A stretch of 22,668 nt of DNA from Dehalococcoidia bacterium (GTDB lineage Bacteria > Chloroflexota > Dehalococcoidia > UBA3495). The translations under genes and the position numbers were made by a program. The stretch covers positions 1-22,668 of the forward strand of contig PCAH01000153.1 in assembly GCA_002730485.1 (NCBI GenBank), written 5' to 3'. Shown here piece after piece: positions 15,225 through 21,222 of this stretch. Under the pieces are notes generated by a model. That model ran no database searches. It had not been told where the DNA came from and saw only the letters and a program-made list of their open reading frames with translations. Numbering within the stretch: the first letter of the stretch is position 1; every line of letters begins with the position of its first letter.

Positions 15225-15542
15225 ATGTATGTAGTTATCGTTCCCATCCAGATCGAGCAAGGACACCGGGACGAGTTCCTGGAGGCCCTGATGGTCGACG
15301 CCAAGGGAGCCAACGAAGATGAGCCCGACTGCCTGAGGTTCGACGCCGTACAGGACGCCGATGACGACCACCGCATTTGGCTTTATGAGGTCTACAAGGA
15401 CGAGGCCGCCTTCAACGACCACCTGGCCGCACCCCATTTCCAGGTGTTCAAGGCCGCCGCAGAGAAGTGGCGGGTCGAAGGCATCCAGGGTTCAGCCAGA
15501 GGCAGCAAGAACCTTTATCCCTCTGACGCTGAGTGGCGCTAG
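15225..15542 (+). CDS. Antibiotic biosynthesis monooxygenase (ABM) domain protein, putative quinol monooxygenase
   Basis: A 105-residue protein of ferredoxin-like fold. The N-terminal strand YVVIVPIQIEQGHRDEFLEAL, the middle DEPDCLRFDAVQDADD, and WLYEVYKDEAAFNDHLAAPHFQVF form the typical ABM/YgiN pattern, including the conserved histidine before the final helix. Members act as cofactor-free monooxygenases on quinols or polyketides, or handle quinone stress; others are of unknown function. The ATG has GGAGATTG upstream. It lies 119 bp after the exporter gene and 45 bp before a RidA-like gene, which suggests a small detoxification unit, though this is inference. Confidence 0.82.
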   Translation: MYVVIVPIQIEQGHRDEFLEALMVDAKGANEDEPDCLRFDAVQDADDDHRIWLYEVYKDEAAFNDHLAAPHFQVFKAAAEKWRVEGIQGSARGSKNLYPSDAEWR

Positions 15543-15587
15543 GGTTAGGCTCGTACGCCCCACAACTGAATAATCGGGAGGTCCATT

Positions 15588-15983
15588 GTGACTAAGAAGA
15601 TTCTTCAAAGCGCGAAGCTAGCCGCGTCTGCTGGGATTATGTCCCACGGCGTGGAGGTTCCGGCCGGGAAGATGGTGTTTGTGTCGGGTCAGGTGGCCAG
15701 AGACCTGGGAGGCAGAGTCGTCGGCGTTGGCGACATACACGCCCAAACCCGCAAGGTCTTGCAGAACATGCAGGCGGTGCTTGCCGAGTCTGGGGCCACC
15801 ATGGACGATGTGGTGAAGGTGACGGTGTTTGTAACCGACCTGGAGCAACACTTGGCCGCCAGCCATGAGGTGCGTACCGAGTTCTTCAAGAATGGTTACC
15901 CAGCCAGCACTTTGGTTGAGGTTTCAAGGCTGGTCCACAAAGACTTCCTGATCGAGATCGAGGCCATCGCGGTGACGCATTAG
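15588..15983 (+). CDS. RidA/YjgF family protein (arginine-lacking type)
   Basis: A 131-residue RidA-fold protein: VEVPAGKMVFVSGQVARDLGG, then QTRKVLQNMQAVLAESGATMDDVVKVTVFVTD, and LIEIEAIAV at the end. The segment that holds the substrate-binding arginine in canonical RidA reads YPASTLVEV (about residues 104-112), again with serine. It is therefore a divergent Rid protein rather than a standard enamine deaminase. The start is a GTG preceded at ideal distance by GGGAGG. It is clearly different in sequence from the RidA-like protein at 10001-10387, so the two are not a recent duplication. A strong terminator closes the unit. Confidence 0.85.
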   Translation: MTKKILQSAKLAASAGIMSHGVEVPAGKMVFVSGQVARDLGGRVVGVGDIHAQTRKVLQNMQAVLAESGATMDDVVKVTVFVTDLEQHLAASHEVRTEFFKNGYPASTLVEVSRLVHKDFLIEIEAIAVTH

Positions 15984-16017
15984 CTAACAGCGATAAGCAG
16001 TCAGCTTTCAGGTAATC

Positions 16018-16056
16018 AAAAAGGGCGGTCCGATTAAACGGGCCGCCCTTTTTGTT
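16018..16056. terminator. Rho-independent terminator between the RidA-like and VOC genes
   Basis: AAAAAGGGCGG (16018-16028) pairs with CCGCCCTTTTT (16043-16053) in an 11-bp stem around an internal TCC...GGG region. A-run and T-run flanks on both sides suggest that it stops transcription from both convergent genes. Confidence 0.85.
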
Positions 16057-16083
16057 TGCCGGTCTTGTTTAGTAGCTAAGTTG

Positions 16084-16569
16084 CTAAACTTGAGCTAAGT
16101 CTTTCTCCCAGGGTCCTGGGAAGTGGACGTTGGGGCGGTCGGCGTGCAAGAAGAGTTTCTCTTGCCGGAACCATTCGGTTCTCGGTGTCTCGTAGTAACA
16201 CTCGATGCCGTTGCCGTCCGGGTCTTCAAAGTAGATACCCAGTGACAGACCGTGGTTGGTAACCTTCTGAATCTCTACGTTCTTGGCTTTAAGGTTGTTG
16301 TAGAAATCTTTAAGGTCGTCCAAGGTGTCCATGCGCCAGGCCATGTGGTTCAAGCCCACCTGACCTTTATGGGGCCCCTCGGCATCGGCGCCGACTTCCA
16401 TGATTGCCAGCTCGTGGGATTCTTCCAAGTCGGCTGACATGAATGCGGCCCTCCCGGGTACGAAGTCATAGGTGTGTAGACCCAAGACTTCTTCATACCA
16501 TTTGTGGGAGGCCTCTACGTTTCGTACCCAAATGTTCACGTGGCCCAAGTGATTCGGCGTGTAACCCAT
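16084..16569 (-). CDS. VOC-family protein with an extradiol ring-cleavage dioxygenase signature
   Basis: A 161-residue protein with the paired beta-alpha-beta modules of the VOC superfamily. The likely Fe(II)/metal ligands are His10 (LGHVNIWV), His75 (GLNHMAWRM) and Glu123 (NGIECYYE). The segment TNHGLSLGIYFEDPDGNGIE contains the pattern used as the extradiol ring-cleavage dioxygenase signature (H, then Y, D-P, G and E at the right spacing). Full-size extradiol enzymes such as catechol 2,3-dioxygenase have about 300 residues in four modules, so this is a short two-module relative whose ring-cleaving activity is possible but unproven. The ATG has GGAGAT at good spacing. It stands alone between a terminator and the tRNA region. 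Confidence 0.82.
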   Translation of the reverse strand: MGYTPNHLGHVNIWVRNVEASHKWYEEVLGLHTYDFVPGRAAFMSADLEESHELAIMEVGADAEGPHKGQVGLNHMAWRMDTLDDLKDFYNNLKAKNVEIQKVTNHGLSLGIYFEDPDGNGIECYYETPRTEWFRQEKLFLHADRPNVHFPGPWEKDLAQV

Positions 16570-16768
16570 AGTTCATCTCCAAATACTGAGTAGGCTAACG
16601 TCGCCAAATTACCATAAAAGCCAATTTACGCGCAACTCGCCCGCCCGCACAGCGGGAGTCCGCTGGAGCAGTTTGGTTTCTAACAAGCACACTGCCCGAC
16701 CGGACTAGTCATACTCGTTGTGCAAACGAACAGCCCAGAGGAACTCACCCAACAAGACTGAAAAACGG

Positions 16769-16797
16769 TGTCCACACTCAGGCGCGAGTGATACAAT
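16769..16797 (+). promoter_or_regulatory. Candidate promoter of tRNA-Lys
   Basis: TGTCCA (16769-16774) and TACAAT (16792-16797) are 17 bp apart, about 40 bases before the tRNA 5' end. The -10 is good and the -35 weak. A perfect small hairpin, CGAGGC-TCCCC-GCCTCG (16806-16822), lies in the presumed pre-tRNA leader. Confidence 0.35.
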
Positions 16798-16837
16798 ATC
16801 TGAGCCGAGGCTCCCCGCCTCGACATCCCCCTCAAAT

Positions 16838-16910
16838 GGGCCGTTAGCTCAGCTGGCAGAGCACCGGACTTTTAATCCGGGTGTCGTGGGTTCGACCCCC
16901 ACACGGCCCA
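16838..16910 (+). tRNA. tRNA-Lys, anticodon TTT
   Basis: A 73-nt cloverleaf. The acceptor stem is GGGCCGT (16838-16844) with ACGGCCC (16903-16909) and discriminator A; the D arm contains TAGCTCAGCTGGCAGAGCA; the anticodon stem CCGGA/TCCGG encloses the loop CTTTTAA with anticodon TTT; and the T arm has GTGGGTTCGACCCCCAC. The 3' CCA is not encoded (the next bases are CTTC), so it must be added after transcription. It reads the lysine codons AAA and AAG. A T-rich stretch (CTTCTTTTGG) follows and may help end the transcript. Confidence 0.97.
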
Positions 16911-17003
16911 CTTCTTTTGGTCCCTTGGTCTTGTGACCTGCCATCTTCGGTGCCAACACACCCCCCCAACATGTAACAAAGATTTAACATAACCGACGAT
17001 TGT

Positions 17004-17031
17004 TTGTAACAAGTGGTGGTTAATCTAGACT
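17004..17031 (+). promoter_or_regulatory. Candidate promoter of the 27-residue membrane peptide gene
   Basis: TTGTAA (17004-17009) and TAGACT (17026-17031) are 16 bp apart in an AT-rich stretch. The leader would run from about 17038 to the ATG at 17059 and would include the ribosome binding site. This is a weak consensus match, proposed because the strong translation signal needs a promoter. Confidence 0.3.
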
Positions 17032-17058
17032 TACACGAACGCGGAGGAAGGTACTGAG

Positions 17059-17142
17059 ATGATTGCACTTCTGGCAGCCGGAGCATTTGTTGGACTCTTC
17101 AGCATGTGGGTTGTTGTTCCCCGGATGCTTATCCGCAAGTAG
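17059..17142 (+). CDS. Small single-span membrane peptide, 27 residues, unknown function
   Basis: An ATG at 17059 is preceded by GGAGGAAGG (17043-17051), the strongest ribosome binding site in this part of the window. The frame encodes 27 residues ending in TAG. The peptide begins MIALLAAGAFVGLFSMWVVV and continues PRMLIRK: one hydrophobic helix of about 20 residues followed by a short basic tail, which by the positive-inside rule suggests the C terminus faces the cytoplasm. I do not recognise a family. Small single-helix subunits of respiratory or photosynthetic complexes and regulators of membrane proteins have this build, but no such complex is encoded nearby. A terminator hairpin lies 170 bases further on. 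Confidence 0.5.
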   Translation: MIALLAAGAFVGLFSMWVVVPRMLIRK

Positions 17143-17568
17143 GTTCCGAGTTACCCGCTTAGGTGGGTTTCAACTCAGCATCTCTCAAGTAATTAACTCT
17201 GGTAGGCGTCCGGTCGTTGGCTCATCCGTGAGCGCGGCATCGCCGTCGGCAAACAGCATCAGCCTCAAAGCCGATGTGCAGAGATTCCTCCAGTTGAATA
17301 TGAACCAGATTAAAGACTCCGAATCAACCGGAGTCTTTTCTTTTGCCAACCAATTGCCACCACCCATTTGCCGACAGCCAAGTCGGAAGCCGACGATGTG
17401 TTAAGCGCGTTCCTTGAAGACTCGTTCAGGCGTAACGATGGATAACGGTACGCCAAACCTGATATTCTTTGGCCATCACTATCGGTTGGACAAATTCGGA
17501 CAGTAGAAGGCCATGGGGCGATGGTTTTATCTGCCCCATGCCAAATTTGCAGCCTCAGGAGGTCCAAA
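17143..17568 (+). other. Intergenic region without a supported protein gene
   Basis: This is 426 bp between the membrane peptide gene and the flavoprotein gene. It holds a 6-bp hairpin, ACCCGC-TTAG-GTGGGT (17153-17168, one G-U pair), soon after the stop codon, a good terminator at 17312-17341, and about 230 bp of leader before the next start. Open frames here lack ribosome binding sites and do not resemble proteins. The part from 17143 to 17341 would be an unusually long 3' untranslated region or could contain a small RNA. Confidence 0.45.
17312..17341 (+). terminator. Rho-independent terminator
   Basis: AAAGACTCCG (17312-17321) pairs perfectly with CGGAGTCTTT (17329-17338) around a 7-nt loop, followed by TCTTTT. 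It would end a transcript that starts upstream of the 27-residue membrane peptide gene. Confidence 0.8.
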
Positions 17569-18762
17569 TTGACACTCGCTATGCCAACAGCCACCTACCC
17601 CGAGGAACCAAAAGCCAAACGGCAGGCATTACTGGCCGCCGTTGAAAGCCTGCGCGGCGTGATCGAGGCCGGAGTCGATGAAACAGAGCGGATCAGCACC
17701 CTGCCTCAAGCCACCGTTGACGCCATCCATGAGGCCGGACTCTTCGCCTATAAGTCGGCCCGTGTTCTGGGCGGCGCTGAAGCTGACGCCATGACCCAGC
17801 TGGACGTTGTGGAAGCCGCCAGCCGCATCGACGCGGCAGCCGGTTGGTCCATCATGATCGGATCGGGGACATTGTCCGGTATGGCCGCCTTCCTTTCTGA
17901 AGAGGCCATTAAAGAGGTGTTTGTCGACGGCAAGTTCCCACGGGCGGCCGGTGCGGCTGCCGCATCCGGCGAAGCAATCCCGGTCGAGGGCGGATACAGG
18001 GTGACCGGACGATGGGCGTTCGGCAGTGGCATCCATCACTCCCACTACCTGGCCATGGGAGCCATGGCCGTGGACGGAAAATCAGAACCCAGACAGATCA
18101 GAGTGGTCGTGCTCACGTCGCAAGCCACCATCCATGACAACTGGGATGTGGTGGGCCTGCGCGGCACCGGCAGCAATGACTTCTCTTTGGATAACGTGTT
18201 TGTGCCCAATCACTTCACTTGGAGCGGCCACGAATCCAAGCCACTACGCGGCGGTCCAAACTTCTATCTGGGCCGTCCTGGTATGCAAGTCACCGGCCAC
18301 TGCGGCGTCGTGCTAGGAATCGCACGCCGAGCGTTGGACGAGATCACGGAGCTGGCCAAGACCAAGAAACGGGGTTACAGAGGGTCCGAGGCCCTGATTG
18401 CCGACCGGGGTTCGTTCCAACGGTTCTTGGGGGAGTCTGACGCTCGCCTGCGGGCCGCCAAAGCACTATGTGTCGCCGTTCTGGAGGAAGCCTGGGAGTT
18501 GGTCACCAAGGAAATCATGCCGCCGCCAGAACTGCAGGTTCGGATGCGAGCGGCCAGCACTTACGCCACTGAAGAGGCTTCAGACATAGTTTCCCAGGCG
18601 TTCCGCTTCGGTGGTGGTTCGGCCATGTACACCAATCACCCCTTGCAGAAGTGCCTTCGGGACGTCCACGGCGCTGCCCAGCACAACATGGTCAGCGACC
18701 GTGCTTACGAGAACCACGGACAGTTCATGCTCGGCTTCCCCGACGCCGACCCCATGGGTTAA
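17569..18762 (+). CDS. Acyl-CoA dehydrogenase-like flavoprotein (HsaA/HpaB-C2-type flavin-dependent monooxygenase family)
   Basis: A 397-residue protein with the acyl-CoA dehydrogenase fold. Helical N-terminal domain: LRGVIEAGVDETERISTLPQATVDAIHEAGLFAYKSARVLGGAE. Middle beta domain: VEGGYRVTGRWAFGSGIHHSHY, and WDVVGLRGTGSNDFSLDNVFVP. C-terminal helices end in LRDVHGAAQHNMVSDRAYENHG. This pattern, with no catalytic glutamate obvious for dehydrogenation and a DVHxxxQH ending, fits the group D monooxygenases such as HsaA and the HPA hydroxylase oxygenase component, which hydroxylate phenolic rings using reduced flavin. No flavin reductase gene is adjacent. I place the start at a TTG, because AGGAGGT (17557-17563) lies 5 bases before it and 17 before the ATG at 17581. 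A terminator follows. Confidence 0.82.
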   Translation: MTLAMPTATYPEEPKAKRQALLAAVESLRGVIEAGVDETERISTLPQATVDAIHEAGLFAYKSARVLGGAEADAMTQLDVVEAASRIDAAAGWSIMIGSGTLSGMAAFLSEEAIKEVFVDGKFPRAAGAAAASGEAIPVEGGYRVTGRWAFGSGIHHSHYLAMGAMAVDGKSEPRQIRVVVLTSQATIHDNWDVVGLRGTGSNDFSLDNVFVPNHFTWSGHESKPLRGGPNFYLGRPGMQVTGHCGVVLGIARRALDEITELAKTKKRGYRGSEALIADRGSFQRFLGESDARLRAAKALCVAVLEEAWELVTKEIMPPPELQVRMRAASTYATEEASDIVSQAFRFGGGSAMYTNHPLQKCLRDVHGAAQHNMVSDRAYENHGQFMLGFPDADPMG

Positions 18763-18810
18763 AGGGGACTGACGTTCCTTTAGAAACACTACAATGTTTC
18801 CCGGATCATC

Positions 18811-18847
18811 AAAGACATGCTGCAGTTAAGCAGCATGTCTTTTTGTT
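18811..18847 (+). terminator. Rho-independent terminator after the flavoprotein gene
   Basis: AAAGACATGCTGC (18811-18823) pairs perfectly with GCAGCATGTCTTT (18830-18842) around a 6-nt loop, followed by TTGTTT. It lies 48 bases after the stop codon. Confidence 0.88.
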
Positions 18848-18908
18848 TCTCTAGGCCCTAATTTTCCCTGTGACTCCTCTCACATCACCCCGGTGCGCAG
18901 CGTCATAT

Positions 18909-18937
18909 TTGATAACAACCCAGTCTCGTCTAATAGT
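18909..18937 (+). promoter_or_regulatory. Candidate promoter of the zinc-ribbon protein gene
   Basis: TTGATA (18909-18914) and AATAGT (18932-18937) are 17 bp apart, about 80 bases before the start codon. The -35 is good and the -10 only moderate. Confidence 0.3.
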
Positions 18938-19015
18938 AAGGGTCACGGTTGAACTCCCAGTCGGAGCTACGAACCAACCGCCATCAAATTCCTCTTGAAG
19001 GGGTGTGTGAAAGAT

Positions 19016-19252
19016 ATGAGTGTACTGATGCACAATTGCGATCAATGCGGCGGTTACCTGGAACTGTTTTACAACGGCTGGACCTGCTCGTTATGTCGAC
19101 GGAGATACTTGATCCAGGATAACCAAGTTACTGAGATGTGGTGGAAAAATCGGGACATAGACGAACAAGAAGCAGAGGATGACGTTGTAGCCGTTGCCCA
19201 ATACCCAGCTAACCACAACAGCGGTCTCAGCCCGCAGGCCATGCCGTTATAA
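19016..19252 (+). CDS. Small zinc-ribbon protein of unknown function
   Basis: A 78-residue protein with two CxxC knuckles near the N terminus: NCDQCGGYLEL (Cys8 and Cys11) and WTCSLCRRRYLI (Cys24 and Cys27), the spacing of a one-zinc ribbon. A tryptophan-rich then acidic segment follows (MWWKNRDIDEQEAEDD), and the C-terminal third looks disordered. Such small ribbons often bind nucleic acid or another protein, but no function can be assigned. The start is uncertain: the frame opens with TTG at 18995, and a GTG at 19007 is also possible; the ATG at 19016 is chosen because translation signals are poor for all three and the conserved-looking part begins here. It has its own terminator upstream, so it is not in an operon with the flavoprotein. 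Confidence 0.65.
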   Translation: MSVLMHNCDQCGGYLELFYNGWTCSLCRRRYLIQDNQVTEMWWKNRDIDEQEAEDDVVAVAQYPANHNSGLSPQAMPL

Positions 19253-19351
19253 TCACGGGAACAATAATCTCAGAGACCCTAACCCGGTGTTGTCACATTA
19301 AATCCAAACCTTGACGAAACCCGGCTTCTCGACCATGCCGTCAGAACTGGA

Positions 19352-19789
19352 ATGATCTCCGCTGCATTGATGGGCGTCAGCATCGGCATCCTGTTTGGGC
19401 TGACCCATTCAGCCCAGGTTGGAGCTGCCCTCATCCACGCCATCGACATCTACGGAGATTCTTCCTTGGTGACATTCGATACCGGATCACCTTTGATCGC
19501 ATCAGTGGTGTCGATCATCCCAGCGGTGATCGGTGGGATTGCTGGCGCCGGCGCGCCCATCGGAGCGTCGACGCTGGCCCGGTGGCTGAAACTGAGCGTT
19601 GTTGTCCAGTTGCTGGCCGGACTTGTCATCGCCATCGCCGGTGGCGGAGCAGCGGGGGCCATCATCACCGCGATGATCCCCCAGTTTGCCGCCGAAGGGG
19701 CCGCTCTGGGAGCCGGAGTCGGCACCGTAGCCGGGATTGTCGCCCTCATCTCGTATCAATTGCAGCGAGGCCTGGGGAGCAAGTCCTGA
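19352..19789 (+). CDS. Glycine/alanine-rich integral membrane protein of unknown function
   Basis: A 145-residue hydrophobic protein with about four membrane segments: MISAALMGVSIGILFGL, LIASVVSIIPAVIGGIAGAG, LSVVVQLLAGLVIAIAGGGAAG, and GVGTVAGIVALISYQL. Glycine-rich helices of this kind pack tightly, but no family was recognised. The ATG at 19352 has no ribosome binding site. The same frame is open back to 19283 and encodes plausible protein sequence (LNPNLDETRLLDHAVRTG) without a standard start codon, so the real start may lie upstream with an unusual codon, or a base may be missing in the assembly. Its stop codon lies 15 bases before the ATG of the following lipoprotein gene, so the pair is probably co-transcribed. 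Confidence 0.6.
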   Translation: MISAALMGVSIGILFGLTHSAQVGAALIHAIDIYGDSSLVTFDTGSPLIASVVSIIPAVIGGIAGAGAPIGASTLARWLKLSVVVQLLAGLVIAIAGGGAAGAIITAMIPQFAAEGAALGAGVGTVAGIVALISYQLQRGLGSKS

Positions 19790-19803
19790 GCCGCTGCAAC
19801 GTC

Positions 19804-21132
19804 ATGGGGCTTCCGGCCTTACTGATTGTGGTGACAGCAATTCTATTCGCCATATCAGGCTGTGGCGGTTCATCAACACCCACCAGGGCACCGAAAAGCG
19901 TCCCAACGGCCCCGCCCGTATTTCAATCCAAGGTGCCATCCATGCCAGCAATCTACGCCTACACCCACCAGCGCCCCGACGGTAACCGCTACCTGAGCGG
20001 GAAGGGTGACCTGCCCAACGCCAAGACGCTAGATATCACCCTGACAGGCCAGCCTCGGTGGCTCGTCGCCGCGCCAATGGGATCTGGAAGCATCTGGGCG
20101 GCAGTGCTGGAGGACGGAACGACTCAGGCCTTTGTAGTGGCAGCTGGACAGGCGACTGAGACCACCATATCTTCGGCCCATATGCCCTCGGGTGGGCCGC
20201 CGCTGCTGGCGGTGACGGGAGAAGGGGCATTTCTCGTCTCCGCTCCGTTGGAGTCGGCGTCGGAACTGACCCATCCGGTGCCGCTTGGTGATTCTGGCCG
20301 CCTGTCGTTCATTGAATCTGGTGGCGACCTGGTCATATGGCAAGACGGCGCTGAGTCAGGCCGACTGCCAATAGATGCCCTGCCGGATGCCAGGTTGTTG
20401 GTTGACGACCAGGGGCGTGTTTTGCTGCTGACCCAGCCGTCCACCCGTTACCCCCACGGCATCGCCGGAGACACCCTGGAAGCGACAACGATCACGCTGG
20501 TGGCAACTGAGCCAAACCTGAAGGTGCTCACAACCATACCCATCCCGGGTCAAACGGTGGTGGAGGGTGTCTCGCCCATCTGGACCGACCTGAACGGAGA
20601 CGGACGGCAAGAGATCATAGTGACCCAGAGCGGCGCCGAACAAGGCGCTCAAGTTGTGGTCTATAGTGGGTCGGGCGAGCGCATCGCATCCGGCCCGGCT
20701 GTGGGCCGGGGCAACCGCTGGCGGCATCAGCTTGCCGTTGGGCCGTTTGGGGCTGAAGGCGAGACAGAGTTGGTGGAGGTACTAACTCCCCACATCGGCG
20801 GGGTCGCCGGTTTCTACCGGTTTAATGGAGACTCTCTGGACTTGTTGGTCCAGCAGGACGGCGTGACCTCCCACCCGTTGGGGACGCGGAACCTGGACAT
20901 GGGCCTGGCCGGAGACCTGGACGGTGACGGTCAACCGGAGTTGGTGGTCTTCAACCAACGGTTTTCAGATGTCACTGCCTTGCGACGCACAAAGAGTAGC
21001 GTTGAGACAGCCTGGCAAAGGCCGGTTGGTGGCAAGGCGGCGACGAACTTGGCAGCGGTGGACTTCGGGGATGAAATCATGCTGGGTGTGGGTCGGGAAG
21101 ATGGTGTACTGCGGATTTGGCTGACGCCATAG
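19804..21132 (+). CDS. Lipoprotein with FG-GAP/VCBS-like beta-propeller repeats
   Basis: A 442-residue secreted protein. The N terminus is a lipoprotein signal: hydrophobic LPALLIVVTAILFAISGC with the lipobox ISGC (Cys20), followed by a Ser/Pro/Thr linker (GGSSTPTRAPKSVPTAPP). The rest is strand-rich with short repeats, and two segments match calcium-binding FG-GAP blades: DLNGDGRQEIIV (about residue 261) and DLDGDGQPELVVF (about 371). It is likely anchored outside the membrane, acting in binding or recognition, or as an enzyme scaffold; no catalytic site is visible. The start is uncertain: the ATG at 19804 gives a good signal peptide but has no ribosome binding site, while the same frame runs further upstream through an ORF overlapping the membrane protein gene. 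A terminator follows. Confidence 0.75.
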   Translation: MGLPALLIVVTAILFAISGCGGSSTPTRAPKSVPTAPPVFQSKVPSMPAIYAYTHQRPDGNRYLSGKGDLPNAKTLDITLTGQPRWLVAAPMGSGSIWAAVLEDGTTQAFVVAAGQATETTISSAHMPSGGPPLLAVTGEGAFLVSAPLESASELTHPVPLGDSGRLSFIESGGDLVIWQDGAESGRLPIDALPDARLLVDDQGRVLLLTQPSTRYPHGIAGDTLEATTITLVATEPNLKVLTTIPIPGQTVVEGVSPIWTDLNGDGRQEIIVTQSGAEQGAQVVVYSGSGERIASGPAVGRGNRWRHQLAVGPFGAEGETELVEVLTPHIGGVAGFYRFNGDSLDLLVQQDGVTSHPLGTRNLDMGLAGDLDGDGQPELVVFNQRFSDVTALRRTKSSVETAWQRPVGGKAATNLAAVDFGDEIMLGVGREDGVLRIWLTP

Positions 21133-21165
21133 ACCGCAACGATCACAGAAAATAGCCAGAATTAA

Positions 21166-21206
21166 AAAGGGCCGCCGTAACAAAGTTACGGGCGGCCCTT
21201 TGATCT
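21166..21206. terminator. Rho-independent terminator between convergent genes
   Basis: AAAGGGCCGCCGTAAC (21166-21181) pairs with 21185-21201 around a 3-nt AAA loop with one bulged G. The flanking A-run and T-run suggest bidirectional use, for the lipoprotein gene and the convergent lactonase-type gene ending at 21223. Confidence 0.85.
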
Positions 21207-21222
21207 GCGTAAGCTAATGAGT

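Noticed and set aside
16718..17086. Open frames on both strands across the tRNA-Lys gene
   Set aside because: They read through the tRNA and have no ribosome binding sites.
19582..19803. Upstream extension of the lipoprotein frame overlapping the membrane protein gene
   Set aside because: The extension is rich in Arg, His and Cys with no similarity to a protein, and would place the lipoprotein signal far from the N terminus.
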